Below, piece by piece: positions 17,183-26,526 of a DNA stretch of 64,000 nt. A program made the translations under genes and the position numbers. Origin of the DNA: CAYOUV01 sp964407265 (GTDB lineage: Bacteria; Chloroflexota; Anaerolineae; Anaerolineales; Villigracilaceae). Location of the stretch: assembly GCA_964407265.1 (NCBI GenBank), contig CAYOUV010000002.1, positions 1 to 64,000 of the forward strand, read 5' to 3'. The notes under the pieces were generated by a model. It made no database searches, had not been told where the DNA came from, and saw only the letters and a list, made by a program, of their open reading frames with translations. Positions within the stretch are counted from its first letter, which is position 1; each line of letters starts with the position of its first letter.

Positions 17183-18163
17183 ATGCAGACTGACCTGAGA
17201 GGTCGCGATCTGATCGGCGACCTGGATTTTTCCAAAGAAGAAGTCGAAACCGTCCTGGAGGTTGCCTGGGACCTGAAGCGCAAGCGCGCGTTGGGCGAAT
17301 CCCATGCTTACCTGCGCGACAAGGTGCTGGCGATGTTGTTCTTCTTCAGCAGCACACGCACGCGCGGATCCTTCGAAGCCGGCATGGCGCAGTTGGGTGG
17401 TCACGCGGCTTTCATTGAAAGCCGCACTACCCAGATTTCCCACGGCGACACCGAGACCGAAATGGGTGAGATCTTCGGTCGTTATTTTGACGGTATCGCC
17501 ATCCGTCATGTGGACTGGGGGATCGGCAACCGTTATCTCAATCTGGTGGCCCAGGCCTCACGTGTACCGGTGCTCAACATGCAGTGTGAGATCTACCATC
17601 CGCACCAATGTCTGGCCGATCTGATGACCATCATGGAGAAGAAGGGCCGCGACCTGCGCAAGAAGAAAATGGTTGTTTCGTGGGCCTATGCCTCTTCGTA
17701 TCTCAAACCGATTTCGGTACCGCAGTCATTGATCCTGCAAATGCCGCGCTTTGGTATGGATGTGGTCCTGGCGCACCCGCCGGAATTCAAGCTGATGCCC
17801 GATATTATGGAGCAGGCTCAGGAACAGGCGCGCAAATTCCATACCGGTTTCGAGGTTGTGGACGACATGGAAGAAGCCTTCAAGGATGCCGATGTGGTGT
17901 ATGCCAAATCCTGGGGGCCGCTGCTGACCACCCAGGATCCTGAAGAAGGCAAGCGCATCCAGGACCAGTACAAGCACTGGATCACAGATGCCCGCAAGAT
18001 GAAGCTGGCCAAGGACGATGCCATCTACATGCACCCGCTGCCCGCCGACCGGGACGTCGAAGTCACCAGCGAGGTGATGGATGGACCGAACTCGGTTGTC
18101 TTTGATCAGGCCGAGAACCGCCTGCACGCACAGAAAGCTGTCATGGCGCTGACCATGCGCTAA
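17183..18163 (+). CDS. ygeW: YgeW-like knotted carbamoyltransferase
   Basis: A 326-residue carbamoyltransferase. It has SSTRTR (57-61) for carbamoyl phosphate, HPHQ (139-142, the HPxQ motif), a WAYASSYLKPISVPQS segment (166-181) matching the knotted loop of the YgeW/acetylornithine carbamoyltransferase branch, AKSWGP, and MHPLPAD near the end. YgeW is a hallmark of anaerobic purine/urate degradation clusters, where it acts with diaminopropionate ammonia-lyase, YgeY, dihydropyrimidinase and carbamate kinase. Here it lies 17 bp upstream of carbamate kinase. At 326 residues it is shorter than the roughly 400-residue enterobacterial YgeW. The true substrate is unproven in any case. Confidence 0.8.
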   Translation: MQTDLRGRDLIGDLDFSKEEVETVLEVAWDLKRKRALGESHAYLRDKVLAMLFFFSSTRTRGSFEAGMAQLGGHAAFIESRTTQISHGDTETEMGEIFGRYFDGIAIRHVDWGIGNRYLNLVAQASRVPVLNMQCEIYHPHQCLADLMTIMEKKGRDLRKKKMVVSWAYASSYLKPISVPQSLILQMPRFGMDVVLAHPPEFKLMPDIMEQAQEQARKFHTGFEVVDDMEEAFKDADVVYAKSWGPLLTTQDPEEGKRIQDQYKHWITDARKMKLAKDDAIYMHPLPADRDVEVTSEVMDGPNSVVFDQAENRLHAQKAVMALTMR

Positions 18164-18180
18164 AAGGAGAAAGAATATTT

Positions 18181-19134
18181 ATGGGTAAAAAAGTTGCTGT
18201 TATTGCCATCGGTGGCAATTCGCTGATCAAAGATAAATCTCACCAGACGGTCGAGGATCAATACCAGGCTGCCACAGAAACGGCCCTGCACATTGCGGAC
18301 ATGATTGAAGCCGGCTGGGATGTGGTCATCGGTCACGGAAACGGACCGCAGGTCGGGTTCATCCTGCGCCGTTCGGAGATCGCCGCCAAAATCGAGGGCA
18401 TGCATGAAGTCCCGCTGGACGTCTGCGGAGCCGACACTCAGGGCGCGATTGGATATGCCCTGCAGCAAAACCTGCAAAACGAACTGCGCCGCCGCGGCAT
18501 CCATAAGCCGGTGGCAACCGTTGTGACCCAGGTTCTGGTCGATCGCGAAGATCCGGCCTTTAAAAACCCGACCAAACCGATCGGCGGATTCATGGCCGAG
18601 GCCGAGGCCAAGCGCCGTCAATCCGAGATGGGCTGGAACATGGTCGAAGACGCCGGCCGCGGCTGGAGGCGGGTCGTTGCCTCGCCGCTCCCGAAGGAAA
18701 TCGTCGAGCTGGAGGCGATCAAGGCTTTGATCACTGCGGGCGCGATCGTCATCGCGGTGGGTGGCGGCGGTATCCCCGTCATCCGGGACGACCATGGCGA
18801 CTTGCAGGGTGTTGCAGCGGTGATCGACAAGGATTTCGGTTCCAGCTTGCTGGCCCAAAACGTCGGGGCCGAGATGTTCGTGATCTCCACTGCTGTCGAG
18901 AAAGTTGCGCTGAATTTCGGCAAGCCCGATCAGAAATGGTTGGACACCATGACCAAAGCCGAAGCTGATAAATATCTCGCTGAAGGGATTCACTTCGCCA
19001 AGGGCTCGATGGCGCCGAAAATCAAGGCCATCACCTGGTTTCTCGAAAATGGTGGTAAGCAGGCTTTGATCACCAATCCGGAGAATATTGGCCACGCGCT
19101 CAATAAAGAGACTGGCACCTGGATTACACCTTAG
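18181..19134 (+). CDS. arcC: carbamate kinase
   Basis: A 317-residue amino-acid-kinase-fold enzyme: IAIGGNSLI (phosphate loop), GHGNGPQVGF, AVGGGGIPVI and the C-terminal GSMAPKI motif. It makes ATP from carbamoyl phosphate and ADP. Without arginine deiminase nearby, and directly after two carbamoyltransferases, its source of carbamoyl phosphate is most likely purine-ring breakdown, as proposed for YqeA in the yge cluster. ATG has AAGGAGAAAGAATATTT upstream. A 17-bp hairpin follows the stop codon and probably ends the operon. Confidence 0.93.
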   Translation: MGKKVAVIAIGGNSLIKDKSHQTVEDQYQAATETALHIADMIEAGWDVVIGHGNGPQVGFILRRSEIAAKIEGMHEVPLDVCGADTQGAIGYALQQNLQNELRRRGIHKPVATVVTQVLVDREDPAFKNPTKPIGGFMAEAEAKRRQSEMGWNMVEDAGRGWRRVVASPLPKEIVELEAIKALITAGAIVIAVGGGGIPVIRDDHGDLQGVAAVIDKDFGSSLLAQNVGAEMFVISTAVEKVALNFGKPDQKWLDTMTKAEADKYLAEGIHFAKGSMAPKIKAITWFLENGGKQALITNPENIGHALNKETGTWITP

Positions 19135-19140
19135 TCTTGG

Positions 19141-19178
19141 TCTACTGGCGGAGACCTCTAAAGGTCTCCGCCAGTAGA
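19141..19178 (+). terminator. perfect 17-bp inverted repeat after carbamate kinase
   Basis: TCTACTGGCGGAGACCT and its exact complement flank a 4-nt loop, starting 6 bp after the stop codon. No U-run follows, so it may act as a rho-assisted terminator or protect the 3' end of the purine operon mRNA. Confidence 0.7.
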
Positions 19179-19328
19179 TCTAGAAGGAAACTTGTGATAT
19201 GTTCCCTACTGAAACGAGCGGGGTTCCCATTTTCACTCAACCCAGAACCGAGTTTGAAAATGATGCCTGGAAGCGAAGGTTATCCTTCTTCCAGGAGCAT
19301 TTAGTAACCTGACCATCAGACCAAAATA

Positions 19329-21368
19329 GTGAAAAACGCCATTCGTCGCTCCTCTCGCATCATCGCCTCTCCCATCGCAGTGCCGTTGTTGTTGGCGCTG
19401 GTGGCCTTGCTGGCGTACGGCCCCTTTTTTACTCAATTGGGTTTTTATTGGGACGAACTGGTCATACTGTGGATTGGCACCCAGCTTGGCCCGGATGGGC
19501 TGGCGCATTATTTTGCGACTAACCGTCCATTCTGGGGGATGATTTATCAGATCACAGTTCCGTTGATTGGTCCGTTTCCCTGGCGCTGGCAGTTATTTGC
19601 CATTTTCTGGCGCTGGCTGGCGGCGGTGCTGGCCTGGGGCATATTACGCCAAACCTGGCGGCGAAATTCCAATCTGGCTTTGTGGGGCGGACTGTTTTTC
19701 CTGGTTTATCCCGGCTTTATCGAACAATTCATTTCGCTGATGTACAGCCATTTTTTCATCGTGCTGTGTGCGTTCCTGGGGTCTTTGTATCTGAACTTGT
19801 TGGCACTCCGCCAGCCGCACCGGGCACCCTGGCTGCATGCGGGAGCGTTGTTGTTATCCTTCATCAACTTGCTGACGATGGAGTACTTCTTCTTTTTGGA
19901 GTTCATCCGTCCGGTGTTGTTGTGGGTGGCTCTTGGAGATGAAATACCCGAATGGCGTGCGCGTTTCAAACGTACGTTGCGGGTTTACTGGCCCTATCTG
20001 TTCCTGATATTTGGGATTGGTATCTGGCGTGCTTTCTTCTTCCAGTTCCAGAACACCAATTACCAATACGTGCTCCTGGATGAAATCCGCTCTGCTCCGT
20101 TGGCCGGATCATGGCACCTGCTCCAGTCTGTGGTCGCCAGTCTGTGGGTGACGCTTGTGACAGCCTGGTCCCGACTCTTCACTCAACCTTTTTTGTGGGA
20201 AGGTGGGAAGCGTTTGATGGTGCTTTTCGTCGGGGTGGTGCTCCTCACAGCCGCGAGCTTGCTGTGGTTCCTGCGCCAGCAGCGGCTGGAGTCCGATCCG
20301 GGACCTGAGCGCAGCGCCTCAAAGTCTGCTATCCTGGTCGGCTTGTGGGCGGCACTGGTCGGGGGCGTTCCCTTCTATTTGGTCAAACTGTTCCCAAAGC
20401 TGGATTACAACGGCGACCGCTTTTCGCTGCCCTTCATGCTGGGCGCCTGCCTGGTTCTGGCCGGGTTGATCGGCCTGCTGCCGGGCCGCTCGTTATGGAA
20501 GTGGCTGGTCTTGAGTCTGATCGTCTCACTGTCCGCCGGTTACCAGGTTACGGTGGCCAACACCTACCGCCGTGACTGGGCCTTCCAGCAGGCCTTTTTC
20601 TGGCAGATGACCTGGCGCATGCCTGGCCTTGAACCGGGAACGACATTGCTGGTCAACGACCTGCCGCTGACTTATTTCAGCGACAACACCCTGACCGCAC
20701 CCCTGAACTGGATCTATGCACCCGGCAACCGTACCCAGCACATGGACTATATGCTGTACTTTGTCTCGGTGCGCTTGGGCCGCGGACTTCCGGCTCTGCA
20801 GCCGGGGTTGCTGATCGCGCAAGATTATCTGGCCGCCAGTTTTACTGGGAATACTTCCCAGGCGGTCGCAATCCAATATGACCCCCCGGGATGCTTGCGT
20901 GTGCTTGAGCCGGACATCGACCCTGGGAATCGCTTACTCCCGGAGGAGATGCGCGATGCAGCCGGGATTTCGCAAACCGCCCCCATTCAAGACGCGGGTG
21001 CTGTCCTGCTGCCATCCCTATATGGGGGCGGCCCGGCCCATGGGTGGTGCTACTATTTCGAAAAAGCCGACCTGGCTCGCCAGCAGGCTGATTGGCAAAA
21101 GGTCGTTAAACTTGGGGAACAGGCTTTTTCAACCGGGGATTACCCCAATGATCCGCTGGAGCGTTTCGTCTTCATCGAAGGCTATGCTCATTCTGGCAAC
21201 TGGAAGCGCGCGGCCCAGCTTTCGAAGGAAAGCTACCGCATATCCCCGGAATATCTGGGCGCGCCCTTATGTGCTCTGTGGCAGCGCATCGCTGAGAACA
21301 CACCTGACACTCCTGACAAGCAGGTTACCCTTAAGGATGTCCAAGGTCAATTCGGTTGCTCCTCATAA
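19329..21368 (+). CDS. GT-C-type polytopic membrane protein
   Basis: A 679-residue protein with about ten predicted membrane helices in residues 15-440 and a soluble C-terminal part (about 450-679). After helix 1 comes YWDELVILW, the acidic motif in the first outer loop that is typical of GT-C glycosyltransferases using polyprenyl-phosphate sugars. The C-terminal region includes EKADLARQQADWQKVVKLGEQAF, which resembles a TPR-like helical pair. It is probably involved in envelope glycan or glycoprotein synthesis. The start is GTG at 19329 with no clear ribosome-binding site, so the N-terminus is uncertain. It is probably unrelated to the purine genes around it. Confidence 0.65.
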   Translation: MKNAIRRSSRIIASPIAVPLLLALVALLAYGPFFTQLGFYWDELVILWIGTQLGPDGLAHYFATNRPFWGMIYQITVPLIGPFPWRWQLFAIFWRWLAAVLAWGILRQTWRRNSNLALWGGLFFLVYPGFIEQFISLMYSHFFIVLCAFLGSLYLNLLALRQPHRAPWLHAGALLLSFINLLTMEYFFFLEFIRPVLLWVALGDEIPEWRARFKRTLRVYWPYLFLIFGIGIWRAFFFQFQNTNYQYVLLDEIRSAPLAGSWHLLQSVVASLWVTLVTAWSRLFTQPFLWEGGKRLMVLFVGVVLLTAASLLWFLRQQRLESDPGPERSASKSAILVGLWAALVGGVPFYLVKLFPKLDYNGDRFSLPFMLGACLVLAGLIGLLPGRSLWKWLVLSLIVSLSAGYQVTVANTYRRDWAFQQAFFWQMTWRMPGLEPGTTLLVNDLPLTYFSDNTLTAPLNWIYAPGNRTQHMDYMLYFVSVRLGRGLPALQPGLLIAQDYLAASFTGNTSQAVAIQYDPPGCLRVLEPDIDPGNRLLPEEMRDAAGISQTAPIQDAGAVLLPSLYGGGPAHGWCYYFEKADLARQQADWQKVVKLGEQAFSTGDYPNDPLERFVFIEGYAHSGNWKRAAQLSKESYRISPEYLGAPLCALWQRIAENTPDTPDKQVTLKDVQGQFGCSS

Positions 21369-21511
21369 AGTCTGGTCAGTGGTCGGATACCACTCATGCT
21401 AAAATATATCCGAGAGAAAGGAGGTCGAAAAAAAAAATTAAAGCCTAGGTAGCATTGCTTCCTAACATTGGTGTTTAACCCTATCTCTATTCTCTAGGAG
21501 GAGGATAAAGT

Positions 21512-22798
21512 ATGCGAAACAAAATATTGCACGTCGCCTTACTGGCAGTTGCGTTCGTCATGATCGTGAGCGCTTGTGGACCAACCCCGACAGCGGCTCC
21601 GGCACCTGCCACCCAGGCCCCGGCCATGACCGAGGCCCCAGCAGCCACGGAAGCCCCTGCCATGACCGAAGCACCGGTAGCTGGGGATTTCATCTTCGGT
21701 ATACTGATGGTTGGACCCTACAATGACCACGGCTGGAGCCAGGCTCACTACGAGGCTGGCCAGTATGTCGAGCAGATGATCCCCGGCACCAAGATGATCT
21801 ACATTGACAAGGTCAACCCCGCTGATCGCCCCGGTACCACCCCGGCTCAACTGGCCGAGGAATTGGTTTCCCAGGGCGCCAAGCTGATCATCTTCAACTC
21901 GGATGATATGAAAGACAGCAGCACGGAATTTGCCCAGGCACACCCTGACATCTTTGTCATTATGGCCTCCGGTGACCAGGTCTGGCAAGATGGTAAGGAC
22001 TACACCGCTATGCCCAATATGACCAACATCATGGGCAAGATGATTTATGGCAAGATGATGGCTGGTTGCGCGGCTGCGTTGACCACCCAGACCGGAAAGA
22101 TCGGTTACCTTGGACCATTGATCAACGATGAGACTCGCCGCCTGGCATCTTCCGCTTATCTGGGCGCCAAATATTGCTGGACAGAATACCTGGGTAAAGA
22201 CCCGGCTGCCTTGCAATTCAAGGTTACCTGGATTGGTTTCTGGTTCAATATTCCTGGTGTTACCTCTGACCCGACCCAAGTTGCTGACGACTTCTATAAC
22301 AGCGGCTATGACGTGGTTATTTCTGGTATCGACACCACCGAAGCCCTGGCTGAGGCCAAGAAGATGGCCGATGGCGGTAAAAATGTCTGGGCGGTACCCT
22401 ATGATTTTGTAGGCGCCTGCGCTGAAGGCTCGAGTATTTGCTTGGGCGTCCCGTATTTCAACTGGGGTCCCTCCTATGTGATCGCCATCAAGAGTGCCAT
22501 GGATGGCAGTTGGCAGTCGCACTTTGAATGGAATGCCCCCGACTGGACTGACATCAACAACAAGGACACTTCGGCTGTTGGTTTTGAGAAGGGTCCGGCT
22601 TTGAGCGCGGATGCTGCTTCCAACCTGGATCAATTCATCGGCTCTTTGGCCGGTGGGCTGGATCTATGGACGGGTCCAATCTCCCTGCAAGATGGCACAG
22701 CTTATCTGCAGGATGGCGAAGTTGCTACTGATCAGCAGATCTGGTACCTGCCGCAACTGTTGGAAGGCATGGAAGGCCAGAGCGTTTCCTCTCAGTAA
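21512..22798 (+). CDS. BMP-family substrate-binding lipoprotein (nucleoside ABC transporter 1)
   Basis: A 428-residue lipoprotein: signal with lipobox VSACG (Cys22), an Ala/Pro/Thr/Glu linker with repeated TEAPA units (about 24-52), then a two-lobed BMP/PnrA-like binding domain. Features include FGILMVGPYNDHGWSQAHY, TKMIYIDKV and the hinge-region ISGIDTTEAL. The family captures purine nucleosides and related compounds for ABC import. GGAGGAGGATAAAGT precedes ATG. It is first in a four-gene run (binding protein, ATPase, two permeases), with a hairpin separating it from the ATPase gene. Confidence 0.9.
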   Translation: MRNKILHVALLAVAFVMIVSACGPTPTAAPAPATQAPAMTEAPAATEAPAMTEAPVAGDFIFGILMVGPYNDHGWSQAHYEAGQYVEQMIPGTKMIYIDKVNPADRPGTTPAQLAEELVSQGAKLIIFNSDDMKDSSTEFAQAHPDIFVIMASGDQVWQDGKDYTAMPNMTNIMGKMIYGKMMAGCAAALTTQTGKIGYLGPLINDETRRLASSAYLGAKYCWTEYLGKDPAALQFKVTWIGFWFNIPGVTSDPTQVADDFYNSGYDVVISGIDTTEALAEAKKMADGGKNVWAVPYDFVGACAEGSSICLGVPYFNWGPSYVIAIKSAMDGSWQSHFEWNAPDWTDINNKDTSAVGFEKGPALSADAASNLDQFIGSLAGGLDLWTGPISLQDGTAYLQDGEVATDQQIWYLPQLLEGMEGQSVSSQ

Positions 22799-22813
22799 AC
22801 TTTGTTTTGACAT

Positions 22814-22840
22814 GGGGGAGGGCCTTTTCTGCCCTCCCCC
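22814..22840 (+). terminator. GC-rich hairpin between binding-protein and ATPase genes
   Basis: A perfect 10-bp stem GGGGGAGGGC / GCCCTCCCCC with a 7-nt loop, followed by TTCCTTC, 15 bp after the stop codon. Position suggests a partial terminator or RNase barrier that lets the binding protein be made in excess over the membrane subunits. Confidence 0.65.
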
Positions 22841-22887
22841 TTCCTTCAACTGTCACTTGGCGACAGCTTTTGTAGACAGGACGGCCC

Positions 22888-24387
22888 ATGAACGTTGAAC
22901 TCAGGCACATCCACAAGCACTTCGGTGCAGTGCATGCGAATGATGACATTACACTGAGCATCCCGGCTGGGACGATTCAGGGGATTTTGGGGGAAAACGG
23001 TGCTGGAAAAAGCACCCTTATGAAGGTTCTCTCCGGATTTATTCAGGCTGACAGCGGCGAGATTTTACTGGACGACCAACCTGTGATCATCAATTCCCCT
23101 GCGGATGCCATCCAGCATGGGGTGGGAATGCTGCATCAGGACCCGCTGGATTTTCCACCGATGCGGATCAGCGATAATTTTATAATAGGTCGCGGCGGCG
23201 CCTTATTTCCCAATCACAATGCGATCGTACGTGAAATCAAGCAGCTGGCTGACAAATTCGGCTTTTCGCTCGACCCCGAAGCCTACGTCGATTCGCTAAC
23301 TGTTGGCGAACGGCAGCAGCTTGAAATCATCCGTCTGTTGTGGTTGGGGGCACGCGCATTGATTCTGGATGAACCGACGACAGGTATCAGCGCCTTGCAA
23401 AAAGAGAAATTATTTAAGACCCTAAAGCTTTTGGCTGAACAGGGCAAAACGATCATCTTTGTTTCGCACAAGCTGGAAGATGTGGAACAGCTTTGCCATC
23501 GCGTGGCTGTCTTGCGGGCGGGTCAGTTGGTGGGTGAGACGAAAGCGCCTTACAAGATCGAAAAACTGGTCGAGATGATGTTTGGAAAAATGATCACACT
23601 GGGCAAACGAAAATCATTCAAACCCGGACCGGTAATTTTAAGTCTACGGGATGTTGCCATTGAAGATGCACGCTTAAAGTTAAGTGACATAAACCTGGAA
23701 GTCCATGCCGGAGAAGTAATTGGCCTGGCAGGCATGGAGGGCAGCGGGCAGGGTCCGTTCCTGCGTGCCTGTGCCGGTCTGGTGCGGCCGGTCAACGGGA
23801 AAGTTATTGTTGGTGATAGTGATTTGACGGGCAAGAACTACCACGGCTTCAAAAGGAGAGGGGTCAGCTTTTTACCCGCTGCCCGTTTGGAAGACGGACT
23901 GGTGCCCGGATTGAATCTGACCGAGCATTTCATCCTGGCTGAGAAACCGCAAGGGCTTTTCATTGATAATAGCTGGGGGCGTAAATTGGCTGAGGAACGA
24001 ATCTCCGCCTTCAATATTCGCGGTATGCCAGTCAGTCCAGTCGAGTCACTCTCGGGAGGCAACCAGCAGCGTGCCCTGTTGGCCTTGTTGCAGGATCCGC
24101 TTTCCCTGGTATTGCTTGAGCATCCCACGCGCGGCCTGGATATCGAATCGGTCATCTACATCTGGAGCAAACTCAAAGAACGCTGCCGCCAGGGGTCGGC
24201 GATCATCTTTATCTCGTCGGACCTGGAAGAAATTCTGCAGTACAGTGACCGTGTCCTGGTTTTCTTCAGCGGGCAGGTTTCCCCGCCCTTGGAAGCGGAG
24301 AAAACGAGTGTGGATCAATTGGGTTACCTGATTGGCGGAAAAGGTTGGTCAGACACCTTCGCATCACAAAGGAGTCTTCATGCTTAA
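22888..24387 (+). CDS. nucleoside/sugar-type ABC transporter ATPase, two NBDs (transporter 1)
   Basis: A 499-residue fused double ATPase. NBD1 has GENGAGKST and LTVGERQQLEI (variant signature). NBD2 has a degenerate Walker A (GMEGSGQGPFLRA, no GKS/T) but a canonical signature SLSGGNQQ, the usual asymmetric pattern of YufO/NupA-type importers. It energises uptake through the two permeases that follow. The 3' end overlaps the first permease start by 8 nt. Uptake of purine nucleosides or bases fits the region. Confidence 0.92.
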   Translation: MNVELRHIHKHFGAVHANDDITLSIPAGTIQGILGENGAGKSTLMKVLSGFIQADSGEILLDDQPVIINSPADAIQHGVGMLHQDPLDFPPMRISDNFIIGRGGALFPNHNAIVREIKQLADKFGFSLDPEAYVDSLTVGERQQLEIIRLLWLGARALILDEPTTGISALQKEKLFKTLKLLAEQGKTIIFVSHKLEDVEQLCHRVAVLRAGQLVGETKAPYKIEKLVEMMFGKMITLGKRKSFKPGPVILSLRDVAIEDARLKLSDINLEVHAGEVIGLAGMEGSGQGPFLRACAGLVRPVNGKVIVGDSDLTGKNYHGFKRRGVSFLPAARLEDGLVPGLNLTEHFILAEKPQGLFIDNSWGRKLAEERISAFNIRGMPVSPVESLSGGNQQRALLALLQDPLSLVLLEHPTRGLDIESVIYIWSKLKERCRQGSAIIFISSDLEEILQYSDRVLVFFSGQVSPPLEAEKTSVDQLGYLIGGKGWSDTFASQRSLHA

Positions 24388-25420
24388 GAGCAAGCGCTGG
24401 ATCAATTTTATCTTCCAAATCGCAGCCCTGGTATTGGCTCTGCTCTTTACCTCGCTGATTCTCCTGGCGGTGGGAGCGCCTCCACTTCAGGCATATAAAA
24501 ACATTCTTGCCGGGGCATTTGGCTCGTGGGACAGTTTTTCGAACGTATTGGTCGCCTGGGTTCCGCTTCTGCTGACCACCGCGGGACTGTTGATCACCTT
24601 CGCAGCCGGGTTGTGGAATATCGGTGTCGAGGGGCAGATTGTCCTGGGTGCGATCGGCACGACCTGGGTCCTGCGCTTACTGCAGGACTCGAGCTGGCCA
24701 CCGGCCCTGATCCTGATCCTGGCCATCCTGGCTGGTATGATCGGAGGTGCGCTTTGGGCAGCCCTGGCCGGAGTTTTGAAGACCTTCGGTGGCGTGAACG
24801 AAATTTTTGGAGGTTTGGGACTTGACTTCGTCGCCACCGCCATGACCCTCTGGTTGATCTTCGGCCCGTGGAAGCGGCCGGGTATCGGCTCGATGAGCGG
24901 TACGGAACCCTTCCCCGAACACCTGTGGCTACCGCAGATTACGGATTTTCGGATCAGCGCCTGGGCCTTGGGTCTGGCGATTGTTGGGATGGTGATTGTC
25001 TACTTTCTCCTGCAAGGCACTTATTTTGGTCTGAAGCTCAAAGCTGTGGGCAAGAACATCAAAGCCGCTTTCCTGTTGGGCGTTCCTACCTGGCAGTACC
25101 TGATGCTCTCCTTCATCCTGTGCGGTATGTTTGCCGGGACGGCTGGCGCCATCCAGGTGACGGCGGTCTACCATCGCCTGATCCCCTCGATCTCGAGCGG
25201 TTATGGCTGGTTGGCGCTGCTGGTAGCCATGCTGATCAATTACCAGGCGATCTGGGCTGCACCGGTGGCTTTGTTTTATGCTGCCCTCAATATTGGCAGC
25301 ATCCGCTTGCCGATCGTCTTGAAACTCGATTCGTCACTCTCTGGCGTGCTGCAAGGCATGTTGGTACTCTTCGTCCTACTCGGCGAAGGGGTACGCCAAC
25401 GTCTGCTGCGCCGTTCGTGA
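24380..25420 (+). CDS. ABC transporter permease 1 (BPD_transp_2)
   Basis: A 346-residue inner-membrane protein with about nine helices. The motif AAGLWNIGVEGQIVLGAIG is the conserved GxxNIGxEGQ signature of branched-chain/nucleoside-type permeases, and KAVGKNIKAAFLLGV is the coupling-helix region. ATG at 24380 (AAAGGAG upstream) overlaps the ATPase gene; the earlier in-frame start at 24332 lies deep inside it and was rejected. It forms the translocation pore with the permease encoded next. Confidence 0.9.
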   Translation: MLKSKRWINFIFQIAALVLALLFTSLILLAVGAPPLQAYKNILAGAFGSWDSFSNVLVAWVPLLLTTAGLLITFAAGLWNIGVEGQIVLGAIGTTWVLRLLQDSSWPPALILILAILAGMIGGALWAALAGVLKTFGGVNEIFGGLGLDFVATAMTLWLIFGPWKRPGIGSMSGTEPFPEHLWLPQITDFRISAWALGLAIVGMVIVYFLLQGTYFGLKLKAVGKNIKAAFLLGVPTWQYLMLSFILCGMFAGTAGAIQVTAVYHRLIPSISSGYGWLALLVAMLINYQAIWAAPVALFYAALNIGSIRLPIVLKLDSSLSGVLQGMLVLFVLLGEGVRQRLLRRS

Positions 25421-25427
25421 GGTAGCT

Positions 25428-26426
25428 ATGACTACGGAAACCATCATAATTGGATTAGCTGGAGTATTGGCCTCGGCAGCACCGGTTCTGTTTGCCGTGA
25501 TTGGCGAGACGATTTCCGAACGAGCGGGCGTGATCAACCTGTCCGTCAACGGGACCATCATCCTGTGCGCCATGGGCGGGTTCGCCGTCGCGGTTCGGAC
25601 CGATAGCCTGCTACTTGGATTTCTGATGGGCGCTCTGATCGGCGCCCTGGTGGCTTTGATCGTGGCTTTCAGCAGCATCACCCTCAAACTATCTCAAGTG
25701 GCGGTTGGTTACGTGCTGGTTTTGACCACCCGCGACCTGGCTTATTTTCTCGGCAATCCCTTTATGGGACTCCCGGGTCCGCGTCTGCCCGGTTGGAATC
25801 TGCCGCTCTTAAGCCAGATCCCGATCCTGGGCCCACTGTTTTTTCGCCAGGACCTGATGACCTACCTGAGTTACCTGTTGATCTTTTTGGCCTGGGTGTG
25901 GATCTTCAAGACCCGGCCGGGATTGATGCTTCAGGGGATCGGCGAACGTCCGGCGGCTGCCTTCGTACGTGGGGCTAATGTTACGCGTATGCGTTACTTC
26001 TACACAGTCTTGGGCGGCGCCTTGACGGGTTTGGCCGGCCCGATGTACTCTTTGAGTGTCAAGGCCGGCTGGAAGGGGACCATTTCTGGCCTGGACGGGA
26101 TCGGCTGGATCGCGCTGGCGATAACCATCTTCGGCGGATGGAATCCAATGCGTGCAGCCTTCGGTGCTTATCTGTTTGCTCTACTACAATGGTTGGGATT
26201 GGTTTTGCAACCCAGTATGCCGGGTATTCCCTCGCAGGTGTTGCAAGTAGCGCCATTTCCTCTGATGATCTTGACGCTTTTACTGGTCAACATCGGCAAC
26301 GCCGAATGGGTGGAACGGACACTGGCTTCGCTACCCGAACCGACGCGGCGTTTGATCGCTCGCATCCTACGCTCGCTGCGAGCTTCTCCTCCGGCCGCGT
26401 TAGGCGTACCCTTCGAATCCGAATAA
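25428..26426 (+). CDS. ABC transporter permease 2 (BPD_transp_2)
   Basis: A 332-residue polytopic permease, partner of the preceding one. It carries ISERAGVINLSVNGTIIL (the NLxVNG form of the family motif; Gly-Glu more often reads NLGVEG) and GERPAAAFVRGANVTRMRY (coupling region). ATG follows GAGGTAGCT 7 bp after the upstream stop codon. The gene ends transporter cluster 1; a 100-bp intergenic region with promoter-like elements separates it from the GntR gene. Confidence 0.9.
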   Translation: MTTETIIIGLAGVLASAAPVLFAVIGETISERAGVINLSVNGTIILCAMGGFAVAVRTDSLLLGFLMGALIGALVALIVAFSSITLKLSQVAVGYVLVLTTRDLAYFLGNPFMGLPGPRLPGWNLPLLSQIPILGPLFFRQDLMTYLSYLLIFLAWVWIFKTRPGLMLQGIGERPAAAFVRGANVTRMRYFYTVLGGALTGLAGPMYSLSVKAGWKGTISGLDGIGWIALAITIFGGWNPMRAAFGAYLFALLQWLGLVLQPSMPGIPSQVLQVAPFPLMILTLLLVNIGNAEWVERTLASLPEPTRRLIARILRSLRASPPAALGVPFESE

Positions 26427-26445
26427 CTTAAAAAATCAGAATTTG

Positions 26446-26500
26446 GTCAATTGACACTTGCAATCGGTTGTGAAATATGATACAAAATAAACGTCAGACG
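26446..26500 (+). promoter_or_regulatory. candidate promoter and operators of the second GntR gene
   Basis: TTGACA (26451-26456) and TATGAT (26476-26481) are 19 bp apart. The -35 box lies in the 10-bp palindrome GTCAATTGAC (26446-26455). CGTC-A-GACG (26492-26500), which shares the GTC-N-GAC core with the operator at 12154, lies just past the -10 box. Either could be an autoregulatory site. Confidence 0.4.
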
Positions 26501-26526
26501 ACTATCATCCAACAAATCGATTACCA

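Noticed and set aside
21580..21680. repeated TEAPA units in the binding-protein genes as tandem repeats of interest
   Set aside because: These are ordinary low-complexity lipoprotein linkers, also present at 29550-29640.
21539..22633. 364-codon open frame on the minus strand opposite the first binding-protein gene
   Set aside because: Antisense to a clear BMP lipoprotein; length reflects codon usage in a GC-rich gene, not coding potential.
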